Positions 35,448-45,186 of a stretch of 64,000 bases of DNA are shown here, piece by piece. The position numbers were made by a program, and so were the translations under genes. Source of the DNA: Thalassotalea_H castellviae (GTDB taxonomy: Bacteria > Pseudomonadota > Gammaproteobacteria > Enterobacterales > Alteromonadaceae); NCBI RefSeq assembly GCF_031846185.1, contig NZ_JAVRIF010000002.1:62001-126000 (forward strand), in the 5' to 3' direction. How positions within the stretch are numbered: the stretch's first letter is position 1; every line of letters starts with the position of its first letter. The notes beneath the pieces were generated by a model. It was given only the letters and a program-made list of their open reading frames with translations, was not told the origin of the DNA and searched no databases.

Positions 35448-37352
35448 ATGAAATATTTATTCAATTGTATTTTAATCATTACGATATCTTTATCAATATC
35501 AGCTTCCGCAATGGACAATGCTGAAATATTAGGAAAACTTCCGTTTGTTAAAGATATTCAATTATCACCAAATGGCAATAAAATAGCGCTTATTCAAAAT
35601 ATTAAAGGCGAATATTATATTGTAGTAAGAGATCTTATGAATACTAAGACCAAACCTGTAGTATTTAGTGTTGGTGCTGCTAAGGTAAGGCAAATAGAAT
35701 GGGGAAATAATGATAGAGTTATCTTTTTAGCTACTTTCCCACATTATTCTAGAGGTGATTATGAAACCTTCACCATCTATAGAATAGGCTTCTTAAACGT
35801 CAATAACAGTAAAGCGATTTGGCCATTTAATAAAGGTAGATACCGGAATGCGATTGGTGCTCCAAGAATAATCAATAAATTAATCAATGATTCTGAGCAT
35901 ATTTTAGTATCATATTTTGGCGATTTATTAAAAGTGAACCTGACAAACGGAGAGAAAGAAGAACTCGACATTGCTCGAAAATCGAGTGATTGGGTTACTG
36001 ACTCTGATGGGGAAATATTGGCTTATTCTCAATATTCGAAAAAAGAAGAAAAATTCCATGAGATGTTCAAAGTTCCAGGAGATAATGATTTCACTTCGTT
36101 AAAAATTCTTAAAGATGGGAAAAGTGAACTTTTTGAAGGCAATATACAATTCGTTAGTAATGATAAACAATCTATTTTTTACACGAAAAAGCCTGATATA
36201 AACATACAAAACCTGATTCAAGCAAATATTAATAATTATGTTGTTACAGATATAAAAAACGCTTCTAACAATGGTAAATTTGATGTTAATAATGTCCTCA
36301 AAGATCTTTATGACTCTCAATTAATTGGCGTTCAATTCACCAACCAATTTACTGAATCTGATTATTTTGATATCAAATTAAAGCAAGTTTATGCTGATTT
36401 AAAAGCAACATTTCCAAACTCAGAAGTTGTCATTTCATCTTATTCTAAAAATAAAGAAAAATTTATTGCCAAAGTTTCTAGTCAAGAAGTCCCATTGGAA
36501 TATTTCTATTATGATCAATCAAAGGGAAGTTTATTAAAAATAGCGGATAGTTACCCTCATATAAAGAAACTGTCGTTAGGTAAAGTCAGGAATATACAAT
36601 ATGAAGCAACAGATGGTTTAGTAATACCAGCTTATTTTACCACACCAAGTATCAGTAATTTAATTAAACCTCCGTTAATAGTTCTTCCGCATGGAGGGCC
36701 GGAAACTAGAGATTCATTAGCTTTCGATTGGTTAAGACAGTTCTTTGCATCTGAAGGTTTTGCCGTTTTTCAACCCAACTATAGAGGCTCATCAGGTTAT
36801 GGTAAAACATATGCTGAATCAGGCTATGGTGAATGGGGGAAAAAAATGCAACAAGACATTGACGATGGCGTTGATAAACTTATTAAAGACGGATTAGTCG
36901 ATAAAGATAAAATTTGTGTTGTTGGCGCAAGTTATGGTGGTTACGTAGCTTTATACAGCGCAACTGCACGATATAAAAAATACAAATGCAGTGTTTCCTT
37001 TGCCGGAATTAGCAATCTCGATGACATGTTCTATCATGCCAAAGAACAATATAGTGGATTCTCATATTGGGAGAAAAGTATAGGGAGCAGAAAAAATAAA
37101 GCAGACCTCCTAAAATATTCGCCGCTTCATTTAATCAATAAAAACACTCGTCCAATCCTAATGTTTCATGGAGAGAAAGATACGATTGTCCCAGCATTTC
37201 AGTCTGAAAAAATGTATAAAGCATTGAAAAAGGCTAAAATAAAAGGCAGTAAATATGTTGAATTTGAAAATGAAGATCATTGGATTTCTCATGAAAAATC
37301 AAGAATATCTTTTTTACGTGAATCATTAACCTTTATTAAAAAGAATATTTAA
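35448..37352 (+). CDS. S9 family peptidase (prolyl oligopeptidase type), exported
   Basis: A signal peptide (FNCILIITISLSISASAMD) is followed by a degenerate beta-propeller of about 350 residues and a C-terminal alpha/beta-hydrolase domain. The catalytic triad is visible: S495 in GASYGGY, D578 in HGEKDTIVP and H611 in NEDHWIS. The protein probably cleaves oligopeptides, often after proline or alanine, in the periplasm. The 634 residues are typical for the DPP/acylaminoacyl-peptidase group. The coding sequence is more AT-rich than its neighbours by eye. It stands alone between an intergenic region with gene remnants and a palindromic terminator. Confidence 0.92.
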   Translation: MKYLFNCILIITISLSISASAMDNAEILGKLPFVKDIQLSPNGNKIALIQNIKGEYYIVVRDLMNTKTKPVVFSVGAAKVRQIEWGNNDRVIFLATFPHYSRGDYETFTIYRIGFLNVNNSKAIWPFNKGRYRNAIGAPRIINKLINDSEHILVSYFGDLLKVNLTNGEKEELDIARKSSDWVTDSDGEILAYSQYSKKEEKFHEMFKVPGDNDFTSLKILKDGKSELFEGNIQFVSNDKQSIFYTKKPDINIQNLIQANINNYVVTDIKNASNNGKFDVNNVLKDLYDSQLIGVQFTNQFTESDYFDIKLKQVYADLKATFPNSEVVISSYSKNKEKFIAKVSSQEVPLEYFYYDQSKGSLLKIADSYPHIKKLSLGKVRNIQYEATDGLVIPAYFTTPSISNLIKPPLIVLPHGGPETRDSLAFDWLRQFFASEGFAVFQPNYRGSSGYGKTYAESGYGEWGKKMQQDIDDGVDKLIKDGLVDKDKICVVGASYGGYVALYSATARYKKYKCSVSFAGISNLDDMFYHAKEQYSGFSYWEKSIGSRKNKADLLKYSPLHLINKNTRPILMFHGEKDTIVPAFQSEKMYKALKKAKIKGSKYVEFENEDHWISHEKSRISFLRESLTFIKKNI

Positions 37353-37390
37353 AGTTTAGTCTTTGATTTTTAAACTTTATACCATAAATA

Positions 37391-37417
37391 AAAAGCCGAA
37401 CAATTGTTCGGCTTTTT
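37391..37417. terminator. Bidirectional terminator between the S9 peptidase gene and putP
   Basis: A perfect 26-base palindrome centred on CAATTG, with A4 at one end and T5 at the other, lies between the two converging genes. GCCGAAC pairs with GTTCGGC. Confidence 0.85.
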
Positions 37418-37449
37418 GATTAAATAGCTAACATTTATCCCAAATAAAA

Positions 37450-38937
37450 TTACGGGTGATACGCTAACATTTCATCAAATTTTTCTTCGATATCATTTTG
37501 CGGTTTATAGGTTAATTTACTGACAATAATCACCGCTAAACTACAAACAATAAAACCAGGTACAATTTCATAAATAATGGCGCTTAAACTCTGACCATTT
37601 ATGGTAATTGGCGCATAAATCCAAAATAATACCGTAGCTGCACCGCTGACCATACCTGCTAATGCACCGTTTCGATTCATTCGTTTCCAATATAAACTAA
37701 GGATCACTATTGGACCAAATGCCGCACCGAACCCCGCCCAAGCATTACTGACTAAACTTAAAATAGAACTGTCTCTATCATAAGCCAAATAGATAGCAAC
37801 CAAAGCCACCATTAATACAGAAATGCGTCCAACAAAAACTAATTGTTTTTCACTCGCGGTTTTGTTTAAAAAGGCTTGATAAAAGTCGCCAGTTAATGAA
37901 CTAGAAGTGACTAATAATTGTGATGAAATGGTACTCATAATAGCCGCTAAAATAGCCGCTAATAAAAAGCCAGAAATAAGTGGGTTGAAAAGTAATTGTG
38001 ATAAAAGCACAAAAATTGTTTCAGCATCGTTTAATGGTGTACCTGTTTTAGCAATGTAAGCAATACCAATAAAACCTGTCGCCATAGCTCCACAAATAGA
38101 GACAATCATCCAAGTCATGCCAATGCGGCGAGCGGTTGGAATATCTTTTACAGACCGAATAGCCATAAAGCGTACAATAATATGCGGTTGACCAAAATAA
38201 CCAAGCCCCCACGCCATCGCTGACAATATCGCCACAATTCCGACACCGCTAAATAAGTTTAATAATTCAGGATTAATTGCTTCAACACTGGTCGTGACTT
38301 GTGAGAATCCCCCCATGTCATTTAAAACGACCGTTGGCACTAAAATCAAAGCTAAAAACATAATACAGCCTTGAACAAAATCCGTTAAACTAACAGCTAA
38401 AAAACCACCAAATAATGTATAAACAACCACAACTCCTGCGGTTATGTACAAGCCTAATTCATAATCAAGACCAAACGAGCTTTCGAATAATTTACCGCCC
38501 GCAACAACACCTGATGAGGTGTACAAAGTGAAAAAGACAATAATGACAATAGATGAAACTAAACGTAATGCACGTGACTTATCACCAAATCGATTTTCAA
38601 AATAATCGGGTAAAGTTATCGAATCATTCGCAACTTCGGTATAGGTTCTTAAACGTGGCGCAACGATCAGATAATTTAAAAAAGCACCAATAACCAATCC
38701 TAATGCTATCCACATACTGCTTAACCCGGTTAAGTACATTGCGCCAGGCAAGCCCATTAACATCCAGCCACTCATGTCAGACGCTCCCGCTGACAAAGCA
38801 GTCACCGAAGGGCTCAAACTACGCCCTCCTAGCATATAACCTGAAACATCACTCGTTGATTTTCTATACGCGTATAAACCTATTGCCAACATCACAATAA
38901 AATAGATAGCAAGTGAAACTAAAGTACCAGTAGCCAA
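37450..38937 (-). CDS. putP: Sodium/proline symporter PutP
   Basis: This is an inner-membrane sodium:solute symporter (SSS family) importing proline, with about 13 hydrophobic segments. The opening SGYMLGGRSLSPSVTALSAG, then ASDMSGWMLMGLPGAMYL, is the PutP signature including the residues around the sodium and proline sites. I start at TTG 38937 (MATGTLVSLAIYF, 495 residues): GGAGG lies exactly five bases before it and homology begins there. The TTG at 38949, four codons upstream, is itself part of that ribosome site. No putA is in the window. Confidence 0.94.
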   Translation of the reverse strand: MATGTLVSLAIYFIVMLAIGLYAYRKSTSDVSGYMLGGRSLSPSVTALSAGASDMSGWMLMGLPGAMYLTGLSSMWIALGLVIGAFLNYLIVAPRLRTYTEVANDSITLPDYFENRFGDKSRALRLVSSIVIIVFFTLYTSSGVVAGGKLFESSFGLDYELGLYITAGVVVVYTLFGGFLAVSLTDFVQGCIMFLALILVPTVVLNDMGGFSQVTTSVEAINPELLNLFSGVGIVAILSAMAWGLGYFGQPHIIVRFMAIRSVKDIPTARRIGMTWMIVSICGAMATGFIGIAYIAKTGTPLNDAETIFVLLSQLLFNPLISGFLLAAILAAIMSTISSQLLVTSSSLTGDFYQAFLNKTASEKQLVFVGRISVLMVALVAIYLAYDRDSSILSLVSNAWAGFGAAFGPIVILSLYWKRMNRNGALAGMVSGAATVLFWIYAPITINGQSLSAIIYEIVPGFIVCSLAVIIVSKLTYKPQNDIEEKFDEMLAYHP

Positions 38938-39152
38938 ATGAGCCTCCAAAAGTGTATCGTTTTAAGAAAATATTTATTATTTGTTAGAAACAAAACTGTT
39001 ACACACAGAAAATATATAGAGTGTTATTATGCGGATCTCAAAATGCATTACCATGCTTTTAAGAAAAATATTCTTACTTTCTGTAAAAAAAGAATGAAAT
39101 ATCAATGTATTTCTCATATATTCATAATATAAAAAGGTAAACAGGATCTTCT

Positions 39153-40376
39153 ATGTATTTCTACGCAGCCAGACAACCTATTCTAGACAAAGAAAAGAAC
39201 CTCTTTGCATATGAATTATTGTTTCGCGATAGTATAGATAACGTATTTCCAGATATTGATGGTGATGAAGCCACCAGTAAAATGGTTGAAGCGAGTAAAT
39301 TCAATTTAGGAATCAGCGAGTTTACTGGAAATAAGCCAGCATTTATAAATTTCACTTTAGAAACCATCGAACAAGGTTACCCTGAAATGTTAACCACCGA
39401 TGAAGTTGTGGTTGAAATTTTAGAAACAGTCAAACCTGGTAAAAAGCTTTTATCATTATGTAAAGATTTGGTAGAAAAAGGTTATACACTCGCTTTAGAT
39501 GATTACATTCACCAACCGGTATGGGGGCATTTTTATCCCTATATAAAAATCATTAAAGTCGATTGGAAAGACACAAGTATTGAACAAATCAAAGAAATAA
39601 AAACCGCGATTGTCAAACATCCTCATATCCAATTATTAGCAGAAAAAGTTGAAACCTATGAAGAATATAATCAAGCCATCGAGCTAGGTTTTGAATTGTT
39701 TCAAGGTTTTTTCTTTGCTAAACCTGAAATGGTGAAAACAAAATCTTTATCGCCTTCGCAAATTGCCATGGCTGAATTATTATATGAAACCTCAAAACCA
39801 GAATTAGATCTTACCAGTATCACTTCAGTATTTGAGCGCGATGTTTCGTTATCATATAAATTATTACGTTATGCAAACTCTCCTATTTTTAAACGTAGAA
39901 GTGAAATTTCAACGATTAAACAAGCGCTCGTAATTTTAGGCTCAGGAGAATTAAAACGTTTTCTCGGGTTAATGTTTGCCACGAATGTTAATCCTGACAA
40001 ACCGAGTGAATTAATTAATGCAGCAATGACCAGAGCAAAATTTTGTGAATTGGTTGCTCAAGATATTAAAGCCCCCGTTGATACTTCTATCGCGTTTTTA
40101 ACAGGATTATTGTCATTAATTGATGCTATACTCGATGAAAGCTTAGAAAGTATATTAGAGAAGCTGCCTCTCGCTCAAGAGATCAAAGACGCACTTACCA
40201 CAAAGAAAGGGGTTTTAGCCGCTCTGATCACTTTAGTTAAACTCATTGAACATGCCAATTGGGATAAAACCGCCACTGTCATGGAAAAATTAGGGTTAAG
40301 CAAAGAGAAGGTTGTTAAAGATTATAACGAAGCGATAGCTTGGGCGGATGAACAGTCTCAGCTTACTCAAGACTAG
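39153..40376 (+). CDS. EAL-HDOD signalling protein, EAL site degenerate
   Basis: The N-terminal half (residues about 1-200) is an EAL domain and the C-terminal half (about 205-400) is an HDOD domain, the architecture of CdgJ/YuxH-type regulators. The EAL core reads YELLFR in place of EALLR, and the DDFGTG loop is LDDYIH. Phosphodiesterase activity is therefore unlikely, and the domain may bind a nucleotide or a protein. HDOD domains have an HD-type fold without the catalytic HD pair; none is seen here. It is divergent from putP and closed by a strong terminator. Relatives influence motility and biofilm. Confidence 0.9.
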   Translation: MYFYAARQPILDKEKNLFAYELLFRDSIDNVFPDIDGDEATSKMVEASKFNLGISEFTGNKPAFINFTLETIEQGYPEMLTTDEVVVEILETVKPGKKLLSLCKDLVEKGYTLALDDYIHQPVWGHFYPYIKIIKVDWKDTSIEQIKEIKTAIVKHPHIQLLAEKVETYEEYNQAIELGFELFQGFFFAKPEMVKTKSLSPSQIAMAELLYETSKPELDLTSITSVFERDVSLSYKLLRYANSPIFKRRSEISTIKQALVILGSGELKRFLGLMFATNVNPDKPSELINAAMTRAKFCELVAQDIKAPVDTSIAFLTGLLSLIDAILDESLESILEKLPLAQEIKDALTTKKGVLAALITLVKLIEHANWDKTATVMEKLGLSKEKVVKDYNEAIAWADEQSQLTQD

Positions 40377-40441
40377 ACCGCTGAGTATTGATAAAATAAC
40401 CAAGCTTGAACAGTTCGTTTACTGATTAAAACTGCATACAT

Positions 40442-40469
40442 AAAAAAAGAGCCGTACGGCTCTTTTTTT
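40442..40469. terminator. Bidirectional terminator between EAL-HDOD gene and galE
   Basis: A perfect 28-base palindrome has seven A, the core GAGCCGTACGGCTC, and seven T. It serves both converging genes. Confidence 0.9.
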
Positions 40470-40498
40470 CAATGGTTTTAAAATGATGTTCAATATTG

Positions 40499-41509
40499 TT
40501 ATTCAAAACCATTCGGATTTTCTGATTGCCAACGCCACGTATCCGTTATCATGGCATTTATATCTCGACTTGCCTGCCAACCAAGTAACTCATTAGCAAC
40601 GCTCGCATCAGCATATACGGTTGCGATATCGCCTGCACGGCGAGGAACGATCGCATAAGGAATATCTTGACCACTAATTTCCTTAAACGCATTCACAATC
40701 TCAAGCACCGATGTACCATTGCCTGTACCAATATTTATTGGCTGGCAACCTGATATTTTAGACAAGTTTTCCAGCGCTTTTACATGACCAACGGCTAAAT
40801 CGACCACATGAATATAATCTCTGACTCCTGTACCATCTACCGTATCATAATCATCACCAAATACTTGTAACTGAGGCAAGCGACCAACAGCAACTTGTGC
40901 AACATAAGGCAACAAGTTATTTGGTATGCCATTTGGGTTTTCACCAATTAAGCCAGTTTCGTGTGCGCCGATAGGATTGAAATAACGTAAACAAGCAATA
41001 GACCAAGTATCATCACTTTTAGCTAAGTCTTGTAATATGTGTTCAACCATTAATTTGGTTTGGCCATACGGATTAGTGGCTGAAGTAGGCATAGTTTCAA
41101 CAAGAGGTGCGGGGTTATTTTCACCGTAAACCGTTGCCGAAGAGCTAAACACTAAATTTTTAACATTATGCTGTGCCATCACTCTAAATAACGTCACTGA
41201 GCCAGCAACATTGTTTTGATAATAAGCAAGCGGAATTTCATTGGATTCACCCACCGCTTTTAAGCCAGCAAAATGAATAACGGCTTCGATACTATGCTGC
41301 TCAAAAATACGATTTAACGCAGCTTCATCACAAATATCGGCTTCAATAAAAGTTACCGTCTTACCGGTAATTTGCGTGATACGGTCTAAGACTAATGTTG
41401 ATGAATTAGATAAATTATCAACAATGACAATATCTTTGTTTAAATTTAATAACTCTACGACCGTATGACTAGCAATATAGCCAGTACCGCCGGTGATCAA
41501 TAAACTCAT
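40499..41509 (-). CDS. galE: UDP-glucose 4-epimerase
   Basis: GalE interconverts UDP-glucose and UDP-galactose with bound NAD. The N-terminal Rossmann motif is TGGTGYIASHT, and the catalytic YxxxK is in NPYGQTKLMVE, with the preceding serine in SSSATVYG. The 336 residues are normal. In the dinucleotide motif the third glycine is alanine (GxxGxxA). It is the last gene of the cys-DHH-galE run on this strand and, with pgi and galU nearby, can feed polysaccharide synthesis. Confidence 0.95.
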   Translation of the reverse strand: MSLLITGGTGYIASHTVVELLNLNKDIVIVDNLSNSSTLVLDRITQITGKTVTFIEADICDEAALNRIFEQHSIEAVIHFAGLKAVGESNEIPLAYYQNNVAGSVTLFRVMAQHNVKNLVFSSSATVYGENNPAPLVETMPTSATNPYGQTKLMVEHILQDLAKSDDTWSIACLRYFNPIGAHETGLIGENPNGIPNNLLPYVAQVAVGRLPQLQVFGDDYDTVDGTGVRDYIHVVDLAVGHVKALENLSKISGCQPINIGTGNGTSVLEIVNAFKEISGQDIPYAIVPRRAGDIATVYADASVANELLGWQASRDINAMITDTWRWQSENPNGFE

Positions 41510-41592
41510 AATGTTCCTTATCTTTTTGTCTTATCAAAAAATTATTATCTAGTAACAATCGATAATGTATGGCGAATAATATTAAGTTAATT

Positions 41593-42549
41593 TTAAGCGT
41601 AATATTGTGCCACGGCTTTAATAAATGCGTTAATCATTTCTGCAGGTAATTTGTTCACTCCTGCAGCAGCAGCTCTTCCTCCCCCTGTTGGAAATTCGGC
41701 ACAAATATCGCCTGCACCTTGTTTATTATTTAGTGGTGCTCGCAGACTAACGGTATAACTACCGTCAGTGTTTATCGTAAAGACAATATTCGCTTTATCT
41801 GGAGATTGATTAGCTAACTCGTTACCAAATACACCACTTACTCGTCGCGCCCAAGCTTCATCAGGTAAGACTACGGCTTTACATTGTTTATTATCTGCGA
41901 GAATTTGTGCACTAATCGCTTTTTCCATATCTTGGTTATAAGCATTTTCCAACTGATGAAACACCGAATTAGGCTCAGCAACTAACGCCAATGGGTTTTC
42001 ATACTGTAGCAATTTTAAGTACAGTTGATCAGGCGCAACATGTAAATCATTAACACTGCGCCCATAACCATTGTAATTAATATAAATACCTAAAGCTTTT
42101 AATTGCGATTTTTCAAATTGTGATAATCCAACTTGCTCAGCAAGCGCTTCCGCAGAAGCAAGCATATTATCGCCATAGGCTGCCGTAATCGCCCAGTTGA
42201 CATACTGATGATTAAGATGAGTATTGACCAATAAACTCGTGCAAGTATTGGCGTCAGTATCAATGATAGCTCGTAGCTTATCCGTTTGTGGAATATCACC
42301 CGCTCTATGGTGATCAACATAAAACACATCAACCTCATTATTTAATAGCTGAGTTAACGAGGTAATATTTTTTTCCATCGAGATATCAAGTATGGTCGCA
42401 GACATTGCTTGTTCTATAGACACTTTCTCAACCAAGGCAATATCGCGCTTAACTCCGGTGATCAGCTTAGTTTGTTTTGGCTCAGCTAATCGTAATTGTA
42501 CTAACGCGATAATGCCATCGGCATCACCATTAAATACATCAAAATGCAT
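41593..42549 (-). CDS. DHH-family phosphoesterase
   Basis: This 318-residue protein has the DHH-family metal motifs: FNGDADGI near residue 6, an aspartate in ATILDISMEKN, YVDHHRAGD (the DHH signature) near residue 77, and D-containing IDTDANTCTS. The C-terminal DHHA1-like motif PTGGGRAAAAGVN follows. The family includes oligoribonucleases and 3'-phosphoadenosine-5'-phosphate (pAp) phosphatases such as NrnA. Its position directly after cysC suggests pAp removal, but this is an inference from context. It has no membrane or signal segments. Confidence 0.85.
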   Translation of the reverse strand: MHFDVFNGDADGIIALVQLRLAEPKQTKLITGVKRDIALVEKVSIEQAMSATILDISMEKNITSLTQLLNNEVDVFYVDHHRAGDIPQTDKLRAIIDTDANTCTSLLVNTHLNHQYVNWAITAAYGDNMLASAEALAEQVGLSQFEKSQLKALGIYINYNGYGRSVNDLHVAPDQLYLKLLQYENPLALVAEPNSVFHQLENAYNQDMEKAISAQILADNKQCKAVVLPDEAWARRVSGVFGNELANQSPDKANIVFTINTDGSYTVSLRAPLNNKQGAGDICAEFPTGGGRAAAAGVNKLPAEMINAFIKAVAQYYA

Positions 42550-42652
42550 AAATTAACACTCTTCCATTTTTAAAAGTTTAGAGATAACTTGCGGCAATTG
42601 TTAAGCTTTAAAACTTGTTGTTCGCTTAGCTACCGAATAAGTTATTCATACA

Positions 42653-43258
42653 CTATTTTATATAGTGATGATTAAGTAAATACCGGATAATTTGTTCCGC
42701 GCATTGACGGATATCTTGCTCAGCGGTTTTCACATGAATAGTCGGTTGCTTAGGCACATCATACGTTGAGTCAATGCCAGTAAAGTCTTTGATCTCACCT
42801 GCTCGTGCTTTTTTATAAAGTCCCTTTGGATCACGTTGCTCACAAATAGTCATGGGCGTATCGATAAAGACTTCAATAAACTCGCCTTCTGCTAATAAAT
42901 CTTTAGCCATTTTTCTATCTGCGGCAAACGGCGAAATAAAGGCAGTAGAAACTATCATGCCAGCATCAATAAACAGCTTTGACACTTCACTGATGCGGCG
43001 GATATTTTCCACTCTGTCTTCATCACTAAAACTTAAATCACCATTTAAGCCATGACGGACATTGTCACCATCAAGTAAATAAGTATGACAACCACGTTCG
43101 AAAAGCAATCGATCTACGGCATTTGCCACAGTTGATTTACCTGAGCCGCTTAAGCCAGTATACCAAAGCAAACAAGGTCGCTGATCTTTTATATTAGCGC
43201 GCTGTTCTTTATTCACTAATTGCTCATGCCAAACAGTATTATCAGTTTTCATATTCAT
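42653..43258 (-). CDS. cysC: Adenylyl-sulfate kinase
   Basis: CysC phosphorylates APS to PAPS, the activated sulfate used for reduction or sulfation. The P-loop GLSGSGKST lies near residues 33-41, followed by LLDGDNVRHGLN and the family loop TAFISPFAADR. The 201 residues are normal. It is the fourth gene of the minus-strand run cysD-cysN-SLC13-cysC, which makes and activates sulfate. Confidence 0.97.
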   Translation of the reverse strand: MNMKTDNTVWHEQLVNKEQRANIKDQRPCLLWYTGLSGSGKSTVANAVDRLLFERGCHTYLLDGDNVRHGLNGDLSFSDEDRVENIRRISEVSKLFIDAGMIVSTAFISPFAADRKMAKDLLAEGEFIEVFIDTPMTICEQRDPKGLYKKARAGEIKDFTGIDSTYDVPKQPTIHVKTAEQDIRQCAEQIIRYLLNHHYIK

Positions 43259-43336
43259 TTTTTATTCACTATTAAAATTTGTTAAAGCAGCATTTGCTCT
43301 CGCCAAGCCAACTACTAAGCTATTGATTCAATTTTA

Positions 43337-45064
43337 CTAAAAAGGAAAAACATAAGGTAATAACATTAATACAACTGTGCTATAAGCCAAAGATACCGGC
43401 AAGCCAAAAGAGACAAAATCTTTTAAGGTATAATTACCTGCGTTATAAACCATGACATTTGTTTGGTAGCCAAACGGGCTAATAAAACTACCACTTGCGG
43501 CAAATGCTACCGCCATGACAAAAGGCAATGGGCTGACTCCCAACCCCAACGCTATATTATAGGCAATAGGAAAAACCAAGGCTGCTGCGGCACTGTTGGT
43601 GATCAGCTCAGTAATGACTAACGTCGTAATAAATATCACCACTAAAGTCAGATAAGCACTTTTCCCATGTAAAATATGTTCAATATTAACGGCGATTAAG
43701 TCAGCAACGCCGCTTGTTTCAAGTGCATTGGCAAGCGTTAACGCCCCCACTACAATCATCCAAATTTCTAAAGGAAAACGGCGCTTTATTTCGTTTACCG
43801 TTAAGCAACCTGTAAAAATCAGCAATGAAATATAAAAAATCAAACATTTAAGCAAAGTAACGTTTAATAAAACGGAAACTAAAATACAGGCAATAAAGCC
43901 AAACAAGGTTAAGTTATCACGCCAACCAGAGAGCATATTATCGGGTTTATGCCCCGACAAAATATAAAAGTTTTTCGTTAAGTTAGTTCGAGCGCTAAAG
44001 TCATTCCCCACAGCTAGTACAAGAAAATCGCCAGGTTTAATTATCATTTCGCCGAGCTTGCCAGATAAGGAACTCCCCTCTCGTTTAATTGCCACAACGG
44101 CGGCATCAAATCGCGCTCGAAAGCCAGATTGTTTTAATGTTTTACCAACAATCGTCGCATCAGGCTTAATCAGTACTTCGGTTAAGTTATCTCTGAGTAA
44201 ACCACTTTGTTCAGCATATAAAGTTAACCCGTCAAATTGCTGTAAAATCAGTATTTTTGAAATATCCCCTGAAAAAATTAACTTATCATTTTTCAAGATC
44301 AACTCATCAGGTGACACGGGAGAAATTAAACGGTTATCACGAATTATTTCTGCTAAAAATAGCGAGTCTAAATTTCTTAAGCCATTTTCTTCGATAGTCA
44401 AACCGAGCATTTTTGAATCAGGGCTTACTTTAGCCTCTAATAAGTAATCTTGATTTGAAGCATGTTCTTCTTTGATATTCGGCAATTTGTGTTGTCGTAT
44501 AATGATCAGTAACAAACAAACCAATAAGGCAACAATGCCAATCGGGGTAAAATCAAAAAAACGGATCCCAGCATGACCTTGTTCAATCAACATGGTATTG
44601 ACGATCAAGTTTGTTGAAGTGCCCACCAAAGTTAAGCTTCCGCCTAATATGGCAGCAAACGATAAAGGGAGTAATAATTTTCCAGGGTTAATTAATCGGT
44701 TATTTTTAACCGTGGAAATTAATGCGGCCACCACAGCCGTATTGTTCATTAAAGCAGAAGAAAGTGCGGTATAAGTTAAAGTTCTAACCGTTGATTTAAA
44801 TGGCGAGCCATTAATCATTGTTGCCGACAAGCGGCGTAAAATGCTGGTTCTTTCAAACGAGAAAGACGCTAATACCAATAAAATTAGAGTAACTAAACCG
44901 GAATTTACGGCATTATTAAGGATATGATCCGTATCGACAAAAGAAGTCGCTAAACAGGTTAACATTGCTGCAGAAAATACCCGTTCAGGTCTACGTTGAA
45001 ACTTTAAAAGTCCAATAAAGGTACCGATAAAAATGACCACTAAAAGCCATTGCATTGCGACCAC
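43337..45064 (-). CDS. SLC13-family permease with two RCK_C domains, probable sulfate transporter
   Basis: This is a 575-residue inner-membrane anion permease with about ten hydrophobic segments in two halves. Two cytoplasmic TrkA-C (RCK_C) domains sit between them, near residues 210-290 (MLGLTIEENGLRNLDSLFLA) and 295-365 (IVGKTLKQSGF). The SLC13 signature NNTAVVAAL appears in the first half and ITNSAAAALVFPIAYNIALG in the second. The position between cysN and cysC makes sulfate the likely substrate, with sodium the usual driving ion in the family. The start is GTG with AGGA upstream; an ATG three codons later is possible. Confidence 0.88.
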   Translation of the reverse strand: MVAMQWLLVVIFIGTFIGLLKFQRRPERVFSAAMLTCLATSFVDTDHILNNAVNSGLVTLILLVLASFSFERTSILRRLSATMINGSPFKSTVRTLTYTALSSALMNNTAVVAALISTVKNNRLINPGKLLLPLSFAAILGGSLTLVGTSTNLIVNTMLIEQGHAGIRFFDFTPIGIVALLVCLLLIIIRQHKLPNIKEEHASNQDYLLEAKVSPDSKMLGLTIEENGLRNLDSLFLAEIIRDNRLISPVSPDELILKNDKLIFSGDISKILILQQFDGLTLYAEQSGLLRDNLTEVLIKPDATIVGKTLKQSGFRARFDAAVVAIKREGSSLSGKLGEMIIKPGDFLVLAVGNDFSARTNLTKNFYILSGHKPDNMLSGWRDNLTLFGFIACILVSVLLNVTLLKCLIFYISLLIFTGCLTVNEIKRRFPLEIWMIVVGALTLANALETSGVADLIAVNIEHILHGKSAYLTLVVIFITTLVITELITNSAAAALVFPIAYNIALGLGVSPLPFVMAVAFAASGSFISPFGYQTNVMVYNAGNYTLKDFVSFGLPVSLAYSTVVLMLLPYVFPF

Positions 45065-45186
45065 TTTTATTTTCCTTTTGCTAGCTTACTTATCGATAAA
45101 AATATCAGTCGCTGAACACGTAAAGTTAAAGCGTTCAACGACTTGAATGTCAAAGTATCTGCAGTTTTACTCTGACAGTAAAACAC

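Noticed and set aside
44058..44447. 129-residue plus-strand ORF opposite the SLC13 permease gene
   Set aside because: It is the antisense frame of the RCK_C region, with no ribosome site and no family resemblance.
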